From: Pseudophaeobacter sp.
Lineage (GTDB): Bacteria > Pseudomonadota > Alphaproteobacteria > Rhodobacterales > Rhodobacteraceae
DNA: 54,854 nt
Direction of reading: 5' to 3'
Assembly: GCA_027019165.1 (NCBI GenBank)
Contig: JALUXC010000013.1
Span: 1-54,854, forward strand
Below, piece after piece: positions 8,891 through 16,985 of the stretch. Numbering within the stretch: the stretch's first letter is position 1; each line of letters starts with the position of its first letter. A program made the position numbers and the translations under genes. A model generated the notes under the pieces. The model was not told where the DNA came from and did no database searches. It saw nothing but the letters and a program-made list of their open reading frames with translations.

Positions 8891-10768
8891 ATGTTCGAAT
8901 TGATCAGTCGACTTTCGAGAAAACAAAAGTCCTATGTCTTTCTCGCCCTGGATGTGCTGCTGTGCCCGCTGGCGCTTTTGTTCACCTTCAGTGTGCAGCC
9001 GATGCCGGATCCGGCGCTCTCGACCTTTGTCCTCATGCTGCCGGTGCTGCCCTATGCGCTGCTGGCCATGGCCGGAATGTCGCTCTGGCTTGGCCTGCCG
9101 CTGATCCAGCTCAATGCCTATGAACGCCATGCGATGATGCTGACGGCCCTTGTGGCTGTCTTTACCGCCACGGTCATGGCCATGATTGCCTATGTGGTCG
9201 GCCCCAGGCTACCTCCGGGAACCTATGTGGTCTTTGGCCTGGCCTATTTTTTGTCCATGGTTCTGATTCGGGCGGTTCTGCTTCAGCTGGTGCTGATGAT
9301 CTATCGGAGCGCCATGCCCCGCTGCCGGGTGCTGATCTACGGCGCCGGCGCCACCGGCACCCAGCTGGCCCAGGCGCTGAAATCTCATGGCGGTATCGAT
9401 CCCGTGGCCTTTGTCGATGACAACACCTCCCTGCAGGGGATGACGCTTCTGGGCCTGCCGGTCTATGCCCCTGCCCGGATCCCTGACATCGTCGAAAGCC
9501 GCTACATCAACCGGGTGCTGCTGGCGATGCCCTCGCAAGGGGTGGCGAAACAGGCCCAGGTGACGCGCCGACTGCAGGCGATGGGGCTCGAGGTACAGGT
9601 GCTGCCCTCCTTTGCCCAGCTCATCGGCGAAGAGGCGCTGGTGGACAAGCTGACACCGGCCCCGGCGCAGACCTTTCTGAACAGGGACAGTCATGATGTG
9701 CCGTTGAACGCGGCCAGCGCCTCTTATCAGGACCGGGTGGTGCTGGTGTCGGGGGCAGGGGGCTCGATCGGCTCCGAGCTGTGCCGCCAGGTGCTAGCTT
9801 GCGCGCCTTCCAAGCTGGTGCTTTATGAGCTCTCCGAGCTGGCGCTTTACACCATCCATCAGGAACTTGCGCCCTTAGGCGAAGAGCTGGGCATCGAGGT
9901 GGTGCCGGTGCTGGGGTCGGTGACCGATCCGCGTCAGGTGCGCCTGGTGCTGGAGCGTCACCAGGTGCAGGTGGTGCTGCATGCGGCGGCCTATAAGCAT
10001 GTTCCGCTGGTCGAGGCCAACCCGCTGCCGGGTCTGGCCAACAACGTTTTTGGCACCCAGACCCTGGCGCGGCTGGCAGAGCAGGCCGGGGTGGAGCGGT
10101 TCATCCTGATTTCCTCGGACAAGGCGGTGCGCCCGACCAATGTGATGGGCGCCTCCAAGCGCATTGCCGAGCTTCTGGTGCAGGACCGGGCCTCGCGCAC
10201 ATTGGGGACCATTTTCACCATGGTGCGCTTTGGCAATGTGCTGGGCTCTTCGGGGTCGGTGGTGCCGCTGTTCCAGGATCAGATCAACCGCGGCGGGCCG
10301 GTCACCGTGACGGATCCTTCGGTCAAACGCTATTTCATGACCATCCGCGAGGCGGTGCAGCTGGTGCTGCAGGCCGGTGCCGAGGCGCGGGGCGGCGAGG
10401 TCTTCGTGCTGGACATGGGCACGCCGATCTCGATCCTGCAGCTGGCGCGCCAGGTGATCGAAAGCGCCGGCTACAGCGTGCGCGATGAGGACCATCCCGA
10501 AGGCGATATCGAGATCAAGATCATCGGCCTGCGCCCGGGGGAGAAAATGGAAGAAGAGCTGACGCTGAGCGACAGCCTGATCACCACCAATCACCCCAAG
10601 ATCTTCTGCGCCCATGAGGCGGTGCTGTCCGAGATCGAAGTGGCGGCCCTCTTGCGTGGTTTGCGCCAGGCGGTGGCCAGCGGAGACGAGGCGGCGCTGC
10701 GGCTGCTGATCCGGCGCTGGGTCGAGGGTAACGGAGAAGACACGATCGGGGCGCGAAAGACCTCCTGA
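8891..10768 (+). CDS. UDP-GlcNAc 4,6-dehydratase, membrane-bound CapD/WbpM type
   Basis: Polysaccharide biosynthesis dehydratase of 625 aa with four N-terminal membrane helices (about residues 15-150). A CoA-binding-like Rossmann domain follows (RVLIYGAGATGTQLAQAL), then the catalytic SDR domain (VVLVSGAGGSIGSELCRQ). The catalytic tyrosine is replaced by methionine (SSDKAVRPTNVMGASK; Met about 419, Lys 423), as in WbpM and other large members. It makes UDP-4-keto-6-deoxy-GlcNAc at the membrane. The 241-bp gap before it holds no gene that I can see and may contain its own promoter. With the preceding reductase and priming transferase it forms a plausible UDP-QuiNAc production and loading unit. 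Confidence 0.92.
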   Translation: MFELISRLSRKQKSYVFLALDVLLCPLALLFTFSVQPMPDPALSTFVLMLPVLPYALLAMAGMSLWLGLPLIQLNAYERHAMMLTALVAVFTATVMAMIAYVVGPRLPPGTYVVFGLAYFLSMVLIRAVLLQLVLMIYRSAMPRCRVLIYGAGATGTQLAQALKSHGGIDPVAFVDDNTSLQGMTLLGLPVYAPARIPDIVESRYINRVLLAMPSQGVAKQAQVTRRLQAMGLEVQVLPSFAQLIGEEALVDKLTPAPAQTFLNRDSHDVPLNAASASYQDRVVLVSGAGGSIGSELCRQVLACAPSKLVLYELSELALYTIHQELAPLGEELGIEVVPVLGSVTDPRQVRLVLERHQVQVVLHAAAYKHVPLVEANPLPGLANNVFGTQTLARLAEQAGVERFILISSDKAVRPTNVMGASKRIAELLVQDRASRTLGTIFTMVRFGNVLGSSGSVVPLFQDQINRGGPVTVTDPSVKRYFMTIREAVQLVLQAGAEARGGEVFVLDMGTPISILQLARQVIESAGYSVRDEDHPEGDIEIKIIGLRPGEKMEEELTLSDSLITTNHPKIFCAHEAVLSEIEVAALLRGLRQAVASGDEAALRLLIRRWVEGNGEDTIGARKTS

Positions 10769-10867
10769 AACCTGCCTGCTCCATTGCGGTGTGCGCTGCA
10801 TTCATGCTCTAACGACAAGCAGAACAGGGGGGCCAAAAGGGACACTCCCGACCAGAGATCAAGTGCA

Positions 10868-13177
10868 GTGGATTCCCCGGTGAGCCAGACGGTCAGAAAG
10901 ACTTTGAAACCTTCCGTGCGCCCGGGGCCGATGGTGCTTGCCTGTCTGATGAGTGCAGTCAGTTTTGCGATGCTCAGTGCCGATGGGGGGCTGGTGCCTG
11001 TGGCACAGGCACAGGCGGCTCCCGCCGATGCGGCTACGGCCTACCGCAAACCGCCCGAGCCTTTCCGGACCCAGAGCACGGCCAGCAATGCCGAGGCGCC
11101 GCGCTATCGTCGCCAGCCGGTGCCCAGCCTGAACTTTTACGGTCTGCCCGGCATGATGGACATGCCCAGTGCCGAGATGCTGCCCGATGGCCAATGGGGC
11201 ACCAGTTTTTCCTGGTTCGCGGGCCAGAGCCGCTACAATCTGACCTTCCAGGCCCTGCCCTGGCTGACCGCATCGTTTCGCTACAACGGCATTCAGGATC
11301 TCGCGGGAACCTCTTTTCGCACCTATTACGACCGGGGCTTTGATGTGCGCGCCCGGCTCTGGCGCGAGGGGCGTTGGCGTCCGGCGGTCACCGTCGGCCT
11401 GCAGGATTTTGCCGGCACCGGCGTCTATGCCAGCGAATATATCGTCGCCACGAAACAGTTCGAAACGCCGGCCCTGTCACAGGGCGGGCTGCCTGGGCGT
11501 CTGAAGCTGAGCGCGGGTCTGGGCTGGGGGCGCCTTGGCACCTATGGGGCAATTGGCAACCTGGCAGGCAGCCGAGGCGGGTTCCGACCCGGCGGGACGG
11601 GCGGAAAACTGGCGACGGACAGCTGGTTCCGGGGCGATTTTGCCCCCTTTGCCGGCCTTGAATGGCAACCCAATGACCGCTGGGGCTTCAAGGTGGAATA
11701 TTCCTCGGACGCCTATGAGGCCGAGGCCCGCGATTCAGGAATCTTCGAGCGTAAATCACCGCTGAACTTTGGTCTGGAATACCAGGCCAGCCAGGCCGCG
11801 CGGCTTGGCATCTACTATCTTTACGGCTCCGAAATCGGGGTCACCGCGCAGATCCAGATCAATCCGAAACATCCGCGCATGCCAATGGTCGTGCCAGCCC
11901 TGGCGCCGGTGCAGCCGCGCAGCCAATGGGCCACCGACGCGGCGCATTGGAGTCAGGATTGGGCGTCAAGCGAACCTGTGCAGCGGCAGGTCCGGTCCCG
12001 CGTGGCCGAGGCGCTGAAGGCCGACGGGCTGCTGCTGGAAGCGATCCATTTCACGGGAACCGAGGTCGAGCTGCGTTTCCGCAACACCCGCTATCGCTCT
12101 GATGCGCTGGCCATTGGCCGGGCGGCGCGGATCATTGCCAATGTGCTGCCGCCCTCGATCGAGACCTTCCGCATCGTGCCGGTGCGCGCGGGCATGGGGC
12201 TGTCGGCCACGGTCCTGCGGCGCAGCGACCTGGAGGCGCTGGAGTTCGCGCCCGCCGCGCCGGAGGCCCTGCAGGCGGTCGCTGCCGTGACCGATGCCGG
12301 CCCCACCCCGGAGGGCGCGATCCAGTCCACCGAGCTTTACCCCTCGTTTTCGCACTCGATCAGCCCCTATTGGGCGCAGGGGTATTTCGATCCCGACAGG
12401 CCGTTCCGCCTGGATTTCGGGATCAGCCTCAGAGGCTCATACGTGCCGGCGCCGGGCTGGCGCATCGCCGGGGCGATCAACCAGCGGATCTGGGGCAATA
12501 TCGCCGATGGGCGGGCCTCCAATTCGGTGCTGCCCCATGTGCGCACGGATCAGGCGCTCTATGCCCAATATGACACCGTTCTGGCCAACCTCTATGTCAG
12601 CCGTCACTGGCAGCCGCGTAACGATGTCTATGCGCGCATCACGGCGGGCCTTCTGGAAAACATGTATGGCGGTCTCTCGAGCGAGGTGCTGTGGAAGCCG
12701 GCCGCCAGCCCGCTGGCCCTGGGGCTGGAGGCGAACTACGTGGTGCAGCGCGACTATGATCAGCTGTTTTCCTTCCGCGATTACAAGACCTTTACCGGCC
12801 ATGCCTCGGCCTATCTGGAGCTGGGCAAGGGCTATCTGGTGCAGCTGGATGCGGGCCGCTACCTGGCCGGCGATTACGGCGGGACCTTCAGCATCGACCG
12901 TACCTTCAGCAATGGCTGGTCCGTGGGGGGCTTTTTCACCCTGACCGATGTGTCTGCGGCCGATTTCGGAGAAGGCTCCTTTGACAAGGGGTTCCGCTTC
13001 CGGATCCCGCTGGACTGGATGCTGGGCAAGCCGTCGCGCAATGCCTTTGGCATGACCGTCCGCCCGACCCAGCGCGACGGGGGACAGCGTGTCAGGGTGC
13101 CGGGGCGGCTTTATGGCGCTATCCGTGACGCGCATATGGACAGTCTCTCCCGACAGCGTGCGAGGTTCTGGGAATGA
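10868..13177 (+). CDS. yjbH: YjbH-family outer-membrane exopolysaccharide protein
   Basis: About 769 aa and assigned to the YjbH/GfcD family (DUF940), outer-membrane proteins of group 4 capsule and yjb-type EPS systems. A signal peptide is followed by a mature start around AQAAPADA. The YjbH opening motif is at SLNFYGLPGMMDMPSAEMLP, and long beta-strand-rich, aromatic-alternating stretches run to the end. The start is uncertain: GTG 10868 or 10880, or ATG 10931, all in frame; the extreme TTG at 10784 gives an implausible hydrophilic leader. Its stop overlaps the start of the YjbF-like lipoprotein by 4 bp, so the two are translationally coupled. Possibly it forms or gates a polysaccharide pore; its exact role is not established. 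Confidence 0.87.
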   Translation: MDSPVSQTVRKTLKPSVRPGPMVLACLMSAVSFAMLSADGGLVPVAQAQAAPADAATAYRKPPEPFRTQSTASNAEAPRYRRQPVPSLNFYGLPGMMDMPSAEMLPDGQWGTSFSWFAGQSRYNLTFQALPWLTASFRYNGIQDLAGTSFRTYYDRGFDVRARLWREGRWRPAVTVGLQDFAGTGVYASEYIVATKQFETPALSQGGLPGRLKLSAGLGWGRLGTYGAIGNLAGSRGGFRPGGTGGKLATDSWFRGDFAPFAGLEWQPNDRWGFKVEYSSDAYEAEARDSGIFERKSPLNFGLEYQASQAARLGIYYLYGSEIGVTAQIQINPKHPRMPMVVPALAPVQPRSQWATDAAHWSQDWASSEPVQRQVRSRVAEALKADGLLLEAIHFTGTEVELRFRNTRYRSDALAIGRAARIIANVLPPSIETFRIVPVRAGMGLSATVLRRSDLEALEFAPAAPEALQAVAAVTDAGPTPEGAIQSTELYPSFSHSISPYWAQGYFDPDRPFRLDFGISLRGSYVPAPGWRIAGAINQRIWGNIADGRASNSVLPHVRTDQALYAQYDTVLANLYVSRHWQPRNDVYARITAGLLENMYGGLSSEVLWKPAASPLALGLEANYVVQRDYDQLFSFRDYKTFTGHASAYLELGKGYLVQLDAGRYLAGDYGGTFSIDRTFSNGWSVGGFFTLTDVSAADFGEGSFDKGFRFRIPLDWMLGKPSRNAFGMTVRPTQRDGGQRVRVPGRLYGAIRDAHMDSLSRQRARFWE

Positions 13178-13965
13178 CAGGCGCAGCAGGGATGATCCAT
13201 GGTTTCAAACGATTGCAGGCGGGGCGGGGCGTGACCCTGCTCGGCGCGCTATTGGGCGCGCTCACCTTGCTGACCGGCTGCGCCAAGGGGCCGGACAAGG
13301 CGCCACTGCAGGTCGAACTGATCCAGACCGTTGGTCAGGCCATTCAGCGGGTGCGGGCAAAACGCGCCGAAAAGCCGAAACTGGCCCCCCTGTCCCGGGC
13401 GCTTCTGGAGGCTGAAACCCAGGGGCCCGTGATCGAGGTCATGATCGAAAACAGCGAGATCTATGCCTACCTCTTCCAGCAATTGGCCAAGCGTGACGAT
13501 TTCCCGGGCGAGGTGGTGGGCTGGCGCACCCTGGACAATATCGTGCTGACGACGCGGGACGGGGTTCTGGTGGCCACGCGCGGGCTGCCCAATGATCTTC
13601 TGGGCGCTTCGGCCCTGGTGCGGGACGGCACAAGGGGGCCAACGGGCAGCGGTTCACGCCTCTACGAGGTTGCGGCGCTGGACAATGCCTCGGTGAAATT
13701 TCCGATGGCCTGCCAGATCGAGGATCTGGGGGCCGAGCGGATCGAGATCGTCGAGTTGCACTTTGACACCCGGCACCTGCGGGAGGTCTGCGAGCTGACC
13801 GGCGCCGGGCCGGGCGATGCGTTCCGGCAGGTTGGGGGCAACACAGGGCTCTCCCGAGTCGTGAATGACTACTGGGTTGATTCCCGCACGGGGCGAATCT
13901 GGCAGTCGCGGCAATGGGCTGGGCCGGAAACCGGCTACCTGCGCATCCGCCAGCTGACGATCTGA
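13174..13965 (+). CDS. yjbF: YjbF/GfcB-family lipoprotein
   Basis: Lipoprotein of 263 aa. The signal has a clean lipobox LTGC with cysteine at residue 36, and the body matches YjbF/GfcB (VEVMIENSEIYAYLFQQLAKRDD is its type of opening; MACQIEDLG and VNDYWVDSRTGRIWQSRQWAGP close it). It starts 4 bp inside the yjbH gene. In E. coli yjbEFGH and gfcABCDE, proteins of this family are secreted with a small Thr-rich protein and an outer-membrane YjbH. No YjbG/GfcC gene is present here, so the set is incomplete or uses a chromosomal partner. Confidence 0.87.
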   Translation: MTGAAGMIHGFKRLQAGRGVTLLGALLGALTLLTGCAKGPDKAPLQVELIQTVGQAIQRVRAKRAEKPKLAPLSRALLEAETQGPVIEVMIENSEIYAYLFQQLAKRDDFPGEVVGWRTLDNIVLTTRDGVLVATRGLPNDLLGASALVRDGTRGPTGSGSRLYEVAALDNASVKFPMACQIEDLGAERIEIVELHFDTRHLREVCELTGAGPGDAFRQVGGNTGLSRVVNDYWVDSRTGRIWQSRQWAGPETGYLRIRQLTI

Positions 13966-14015
13966 GCGGTTTTCCCGCAACGGGCCGGAAAAATGTAACT
14001 TTCTAAGCGAAATAT

Positions 14016-14060
14016 CGCGACCATTCGTTGAATGGAAAGATCTTCTCCCCTATGGTCGCG
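14016..14060 (+). promoter_or_regulatory. Competing inverted repeats in the leader of the YjbE-like gene
   Basis: CGCGACCAT (14016-14024) pairs perfectly with ATGGTCGCG (14052-14060). The same CCATTC (14021-14026) can instead pair with GAATGG (14030-14035) across a GTT loop. The two pairings exclude each other and lie 34-78 nt upstream of the YjbE-like start codon. They could be a leader-RNA switch or an operator; no ligand or protein is implied by the sequence. Confidence 0.35.
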
Positions 14061-14093
14061 GTGAGAACATGTCCTCCACAGGAGTCTTTAATT

Positions 14094-14357
14094 ATGAAAA
14101 ATATCTTCGCAGCCGTCGCGCTGGCCGCCATGGCCACAGTTTCTGCAACCTCGGTGTCTGCTCAGGCAATTCCTGCCCCTGCTCCGGGCGCTGGTGCTGG
14201 TGCTGGTGCTGGTGCGGGCGGTTTCGGTGCCGGCCTGGGCGCTGGCGGTCTGGGTGCTGCCGGTATCGCGGCAGGCGTCATCGCCGCTGCCGTGGTTGTG
14301 GGCGTTGTCGTGAACGACGACGACACCACCACCACCACCACCACCACTACCGACTGA
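14094..14357 (+). CDS. yjbE: Small secreted Gly/Ala-rich, poly-Thr-tailed protein (YjbE/GfcA-like)
   Basis: Protein of 87 aa. ATG 14094 has GGAG about 9 nt upstream; the longer frame from 14028 has no ribosome site. The signal peptide is KNIFAAVALAAMATVSATSVSAQA with cleavage near residue 24-25. A PAPGAGAGAGAGAGG repeat follows, then a hydrophobic glycine-zipper-like segment (GLGAAGIAAGVIAAAVVVGVVV). It ends with NDDD and nine threonines before a final Asp. E. coli YjbE and GfcA are also tiny secreted proteins with a Thr-run tail encoded beside YjbF/YjbH, which supports the assignment. The tail is a candidate for O-glycosylation or polymer attachment, but that is inference. It probably has its own promoter 128 bp after yjbF. 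Confidence 0.75.
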   Translation: MKNIFAAVALAAMATVSATSVSAQAIPAPAPGAGAGAGAGAGGFGAGLGAGGLGAAGIAAGVIAAAVVVGVVVNDDDTTTTTTTTTD

Positions 14358-14396
14358 TCGGACGCCGGTTTCCGGCCTTGTATCGGAAAAGTTTTG

Positions 14397-14422
14397 CAGG
14401 CGCGCCCGTCTCGGCGCGCCTG
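14397..14422 (+). terminator. GC-rich hairpin after the YjbE-like gene
   Basis: Perfect 10-bp stem (caggcgcgcc / ggcgcgcctg) with a 6-nt loop, 40 nt after the stop codon. No T tract follows, so termination strength is uncertain; it could equally protect the mRNA end. Confidence 0.5.
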
Positions 14423-14632
14423 TATACGTTTGCGATGTGCTGAACATGCCTCATGGTCAGCCGCATTGTCTCATTTCATGTGCCTCGCCTCCTTTTTGCC
14501 CAATTTTCTCAATCTGTTGACGAAAGTGACCTTGCGGAAATGAATCGTGCTGGCTGGACAACCAGAGCGAGCAGTTCCATAAAGGTTAAAAACTGCAAAA
14601 GTGGCCTGTGAAGGCGGAAGACAGGAAAGACC

Positions 14633-16876
14633 ATGTGTGACCTTTGCACCATGACCGCAACTTTTGATCCCAAGCGGCATATGGACGGAAGTGGTTTTGA
14701 GGGCAGCATGGAGGGGGCGATCCAGGCGACCCTTTATGAAACCGGGGATGCCTCGGCGAGCATTTTCACACAGTATGACATGGCGGTGGGGGATACCTTC
14801 CGGGGATCGCTCGGCTGGCGTGGCGACCGGGATTGGGTGGAGGTGAGCCTCACGGCCGGGCAGCGCTACGAGATCACCCTGGATGGGGGATCTCTCTATG
14901 ATCCCTATCTGCGGCTTTACGATTCGAACGGGGATCAGATCGCCTATAATGACGATGTCGGGTTTGTCTTGGATTCCCTCTTGCGCTACACTGCCACCAC
15001 CACCGGCAGCTATTATGTCAGCGCTGGCGCATACCGCGATTCTTATACCGGATCCTACACACTGTCGGTGGCGGATATGGACAGCAGTGGTACCCTGGAT
15101 GAGCTGGCCCGTTTCCTGACCCATGGGTTCTGGGGCGGCACCTCGCGCAGTTTCGATACCAGCGGCAGCAACCAGATCACGGTGAACATCACCGCGCTCA
15201 CGGCGGACGGTCAGAAACTGGCCCGCTGGGCTTTTGAAGCCTGGGAAGCGGTGGCCAATGTCGATTTTGTCGAGGTGAGCGGCACGGCCCAGATCACCTT
15301 TGATGACAGTGCCAGCGGCGCATATACCACTTTCTCGACCAGTGGCTCAACCATCCTGTCGTCCAATGTGAACGTGGGGACCAGCTGGCTGAGCACCTAT
15401 GGTACGACCATGTCCAGCTACTCCTTTGCCACCTATATCCACGAGATCGGTCATGCGCTGGGGCTGGGGCACCAGGGGGATTACAACGGCTCGGCGACTT
15501 ACGGGATCGATGATACCTTCTCCAACGACAGCTGGCAGATCTCGGTCATGTCCTATTTCGACCAGAACGAGAATACGACCACCAACGCCAGCCGTGCATG
15601 GCTGATTTCGGCGATGATGTCCGATGTGGTGGCAATCCAGAACCTCTATGGCGCGCCTGATGCCTCGAGCCAGACCGCAGGCAATACCACCTGGGGCGCG
15701 AACAGCACCCTCGGCGGCTATCTGGGCGATGCCATGGCGGCGCTGCAAAACAGTGGCAACGGATCCATCAGCAACCGCTCGGTCGCCTTCACCATCTATG
15801 ACCGCGATGGTCTGGATATCCTGGATCTGAGCTACAACAGCACGAATGACCGGGTGGACCTCAACGACGAGAGCTTTTCGGATGTGAGTGGTCTGATTGG
15901 CAACCTTGCCATCGCCCGCGGTACGATGATCGAAGACTTCCGCGGTGGCAGCGGCAATGACACTGTGACCGGCAACGAGATGAACAACCAGATTTCCGGC
16001 AATGATGGCAACGACAGCCTGTCGGGCGGGGACGGCTATGACACGCTGTACGGTGGCGGCGGCAACGACAGCCTGTCCGGCGGCAGTGGCAGGGATGTGG
16101 TCTCTGGCAATATCGGCAATGACAGCCTCGTGGGCGGCACCGGGGATGATACGCTTTACGGCGGCGATGGGAATGACACGCTGTTCGGCAATACCGCGCT
16201 TGATACGATCTATGGCGAGGCGGGGGATGACTACATCAGCTCGGGCGACGGGGTGGATTACGTCGATGGCGGCAGCGGCAACGATACGATCTTTGGCCGC
16301 TCGGGCTGGGACAGCCTTTATGGCGGTGATGACGATGACGTGCTTTACGGCTCTTCGGGCGATGACCTGCTGTCAGGAGGCAATGGCGACGACTGGCTGT
16401 CGGCCGGCTCGGCTTGGGACCGGCTTTATGGCGATGCCGGCAATGACACGCTTTATGGCAATTTCGGCTCTGACTGGATGTCGGGCGACGCGGGGCAGGA
16501 CAGTCTTTATGGCGGCACCGGGGATGACACGCTTTATGGCGGCAGCGGCAATGACCAGCTGTTCGGGAACCAGGGGGTCGATGTACTGGAAGGCGGCAGC
16601 GGCGATGACATCCTGCGCGGCGGCACCCTGGCCGATACCTTCATCTTCGACCGAGGCCATGACAGCGACCACATCACGGATTTCGAACTGGCCCAGGATA
16701 TCCTGCGGCTGTCGACCAGCCTGACGGGGGGCGAGAGCGATGGCGATGCGATCCTGGCGGCCTTTGGAGCCGTGGTGAACGGGGAGGTGGTTCTCGATTT
16801 TGGCGAGGGCGATACGCTGATCCTGTCAAATCTCGCCTCTTTGAGCGGGCTGGCCGAGTCAATCGACACCTTCTGA
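14633..16876 (+). CDS. Serralysin-type zinc metalloprotease with RTX repeats
   Basis: Secreted M10B-like protease of 747 aa, with GAAAG just upstream of ATG 14633. The N-terminus is a short CDLC segment. A PPC-like beta domain follows (about 55-150; YEITLDGGSLYDPYLRLYD). The catalytic domain has the zinc site HEIGHALGLGH (His270, Glu271, His274, His280) and Met-turn VMSYF. From about residue 440 there are glycine-rich calcium-binding RTX nonapeptides (GGxGxDxLx). A hydrophobic type I secretion signal ends near LAESIDTF. There is no Sec signal, so export needs a type I ABC system, and none is on this plasmid. The 544-bp segment 16114-16657 is nearly identical to part of the RTX protein at 38617. 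The 210-bp gap before the gene holds nothing that I recognise. Confidence 0.93.
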   Translation: MCDLCTMTATFDPKRHMDGSGFEGSMEGAIQATLYETGDASASIFTQYDMAVGDTFRGSLGWRGDRDWVEVSLTAGQRYEITLDGGSLYDPYLRLYDSNGDQIAYNDDVGFVLDSLLRYTATTTGSYYVSAGAYRDSYTGSYTLSVADMDSSGTLDELARFLTHGFWGGTSRSFDTSGSNQITVNITALTADGQKLARWAFEAWEAVANVDFVEVSGTAQITFDDSASGAYTTFSTSGSTILSSNVNVGTSWLSTYGTTMSSYSFATYIHEIGHALGLGHQGDYNGSATYGIDDTFSNDSWQISVMSYFDQNENTTTNASRAWLISAMMSDVVAIQNLYGAPDASSQTAGNTTWGANSTLGGYLGDAMAALQNSGNGSISNRSVAFTIYDRDGLDILDLSYNSTNDRVDLNDESFSDVSGLIGNLAIARGTMIEDFRGGSGNDTVTGNEMNNQISGNDGNDSLSGGDGYDTLYGGGGNDSLSGGSGRDVVSGNIGNDSLVGGTGDDTLYGGDGNDTLFGNTALDTIYGEAGDDYISSGDGVDYVDGGSGNDTIFGRSGWDSLYGGDDDDVLYGSSGDDLLSGGNGDDWLSAGSAWDRLYGDAGNDTLYGNFGSDWMSGDAGQDSLYGGTGDDTLYGGSGNDQLFGNQGVDVLEGGSGDDILRGGTLADTFIFDRGHDSDHITDFELAQDILRLSTSLTGGESDGDAILAAFGAVVNGEVVLDFGEGDTLILSNLASLSGLAESIDTF
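16114..16657 (+). repeat. RTX cassette, copy A (544 bp, near-identical to 40722-41265)
   Basis: This segment of the protease gene aligns without gaps with 40722-41265. Long stretches are almost base-identical (for example from the DDTLYGGDGNDTLFGN codons through DTIYGEAG). Other positions, including parts of the middle repeats, have diverged. Shared synonymous codons, not only protein motifs, point to recent duplication or gene conversion. Confidence 0.85.
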
Positions 16877-16985
16877 GGTCGCTGACAGCGTCAGACGAAA
16901 AGCCTGAGACATCACGCATCACCTAACGCGTTGAAATCCTTCATTTCAGGCAGCGATAGGCGATCCAAATCAAACGCAAAGTGCT

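Noticed and set aside
8788-9123. Frame starting before the 4,6-dehydratase gene
   Set aside because: It overlaps the membrane-helix codons of the dehydratase in another frame and lacks homology.
16002-16724. Long alternative-frame reading frames across the RTX repeats, also at 40712-41365 and on the opposite strand
   Set aside because: They follow from the periodic codon pattern of the calcium-binding repeats; their translations are low-complexity (Ala, Met, Thr runs) and have no ribosome sites.
16882-16894. CTGAC-agc-GTCAG hairpin after the protease gene as a terminator
   Set aside because: The stem is only 5 bp with no T run; too weak to call.
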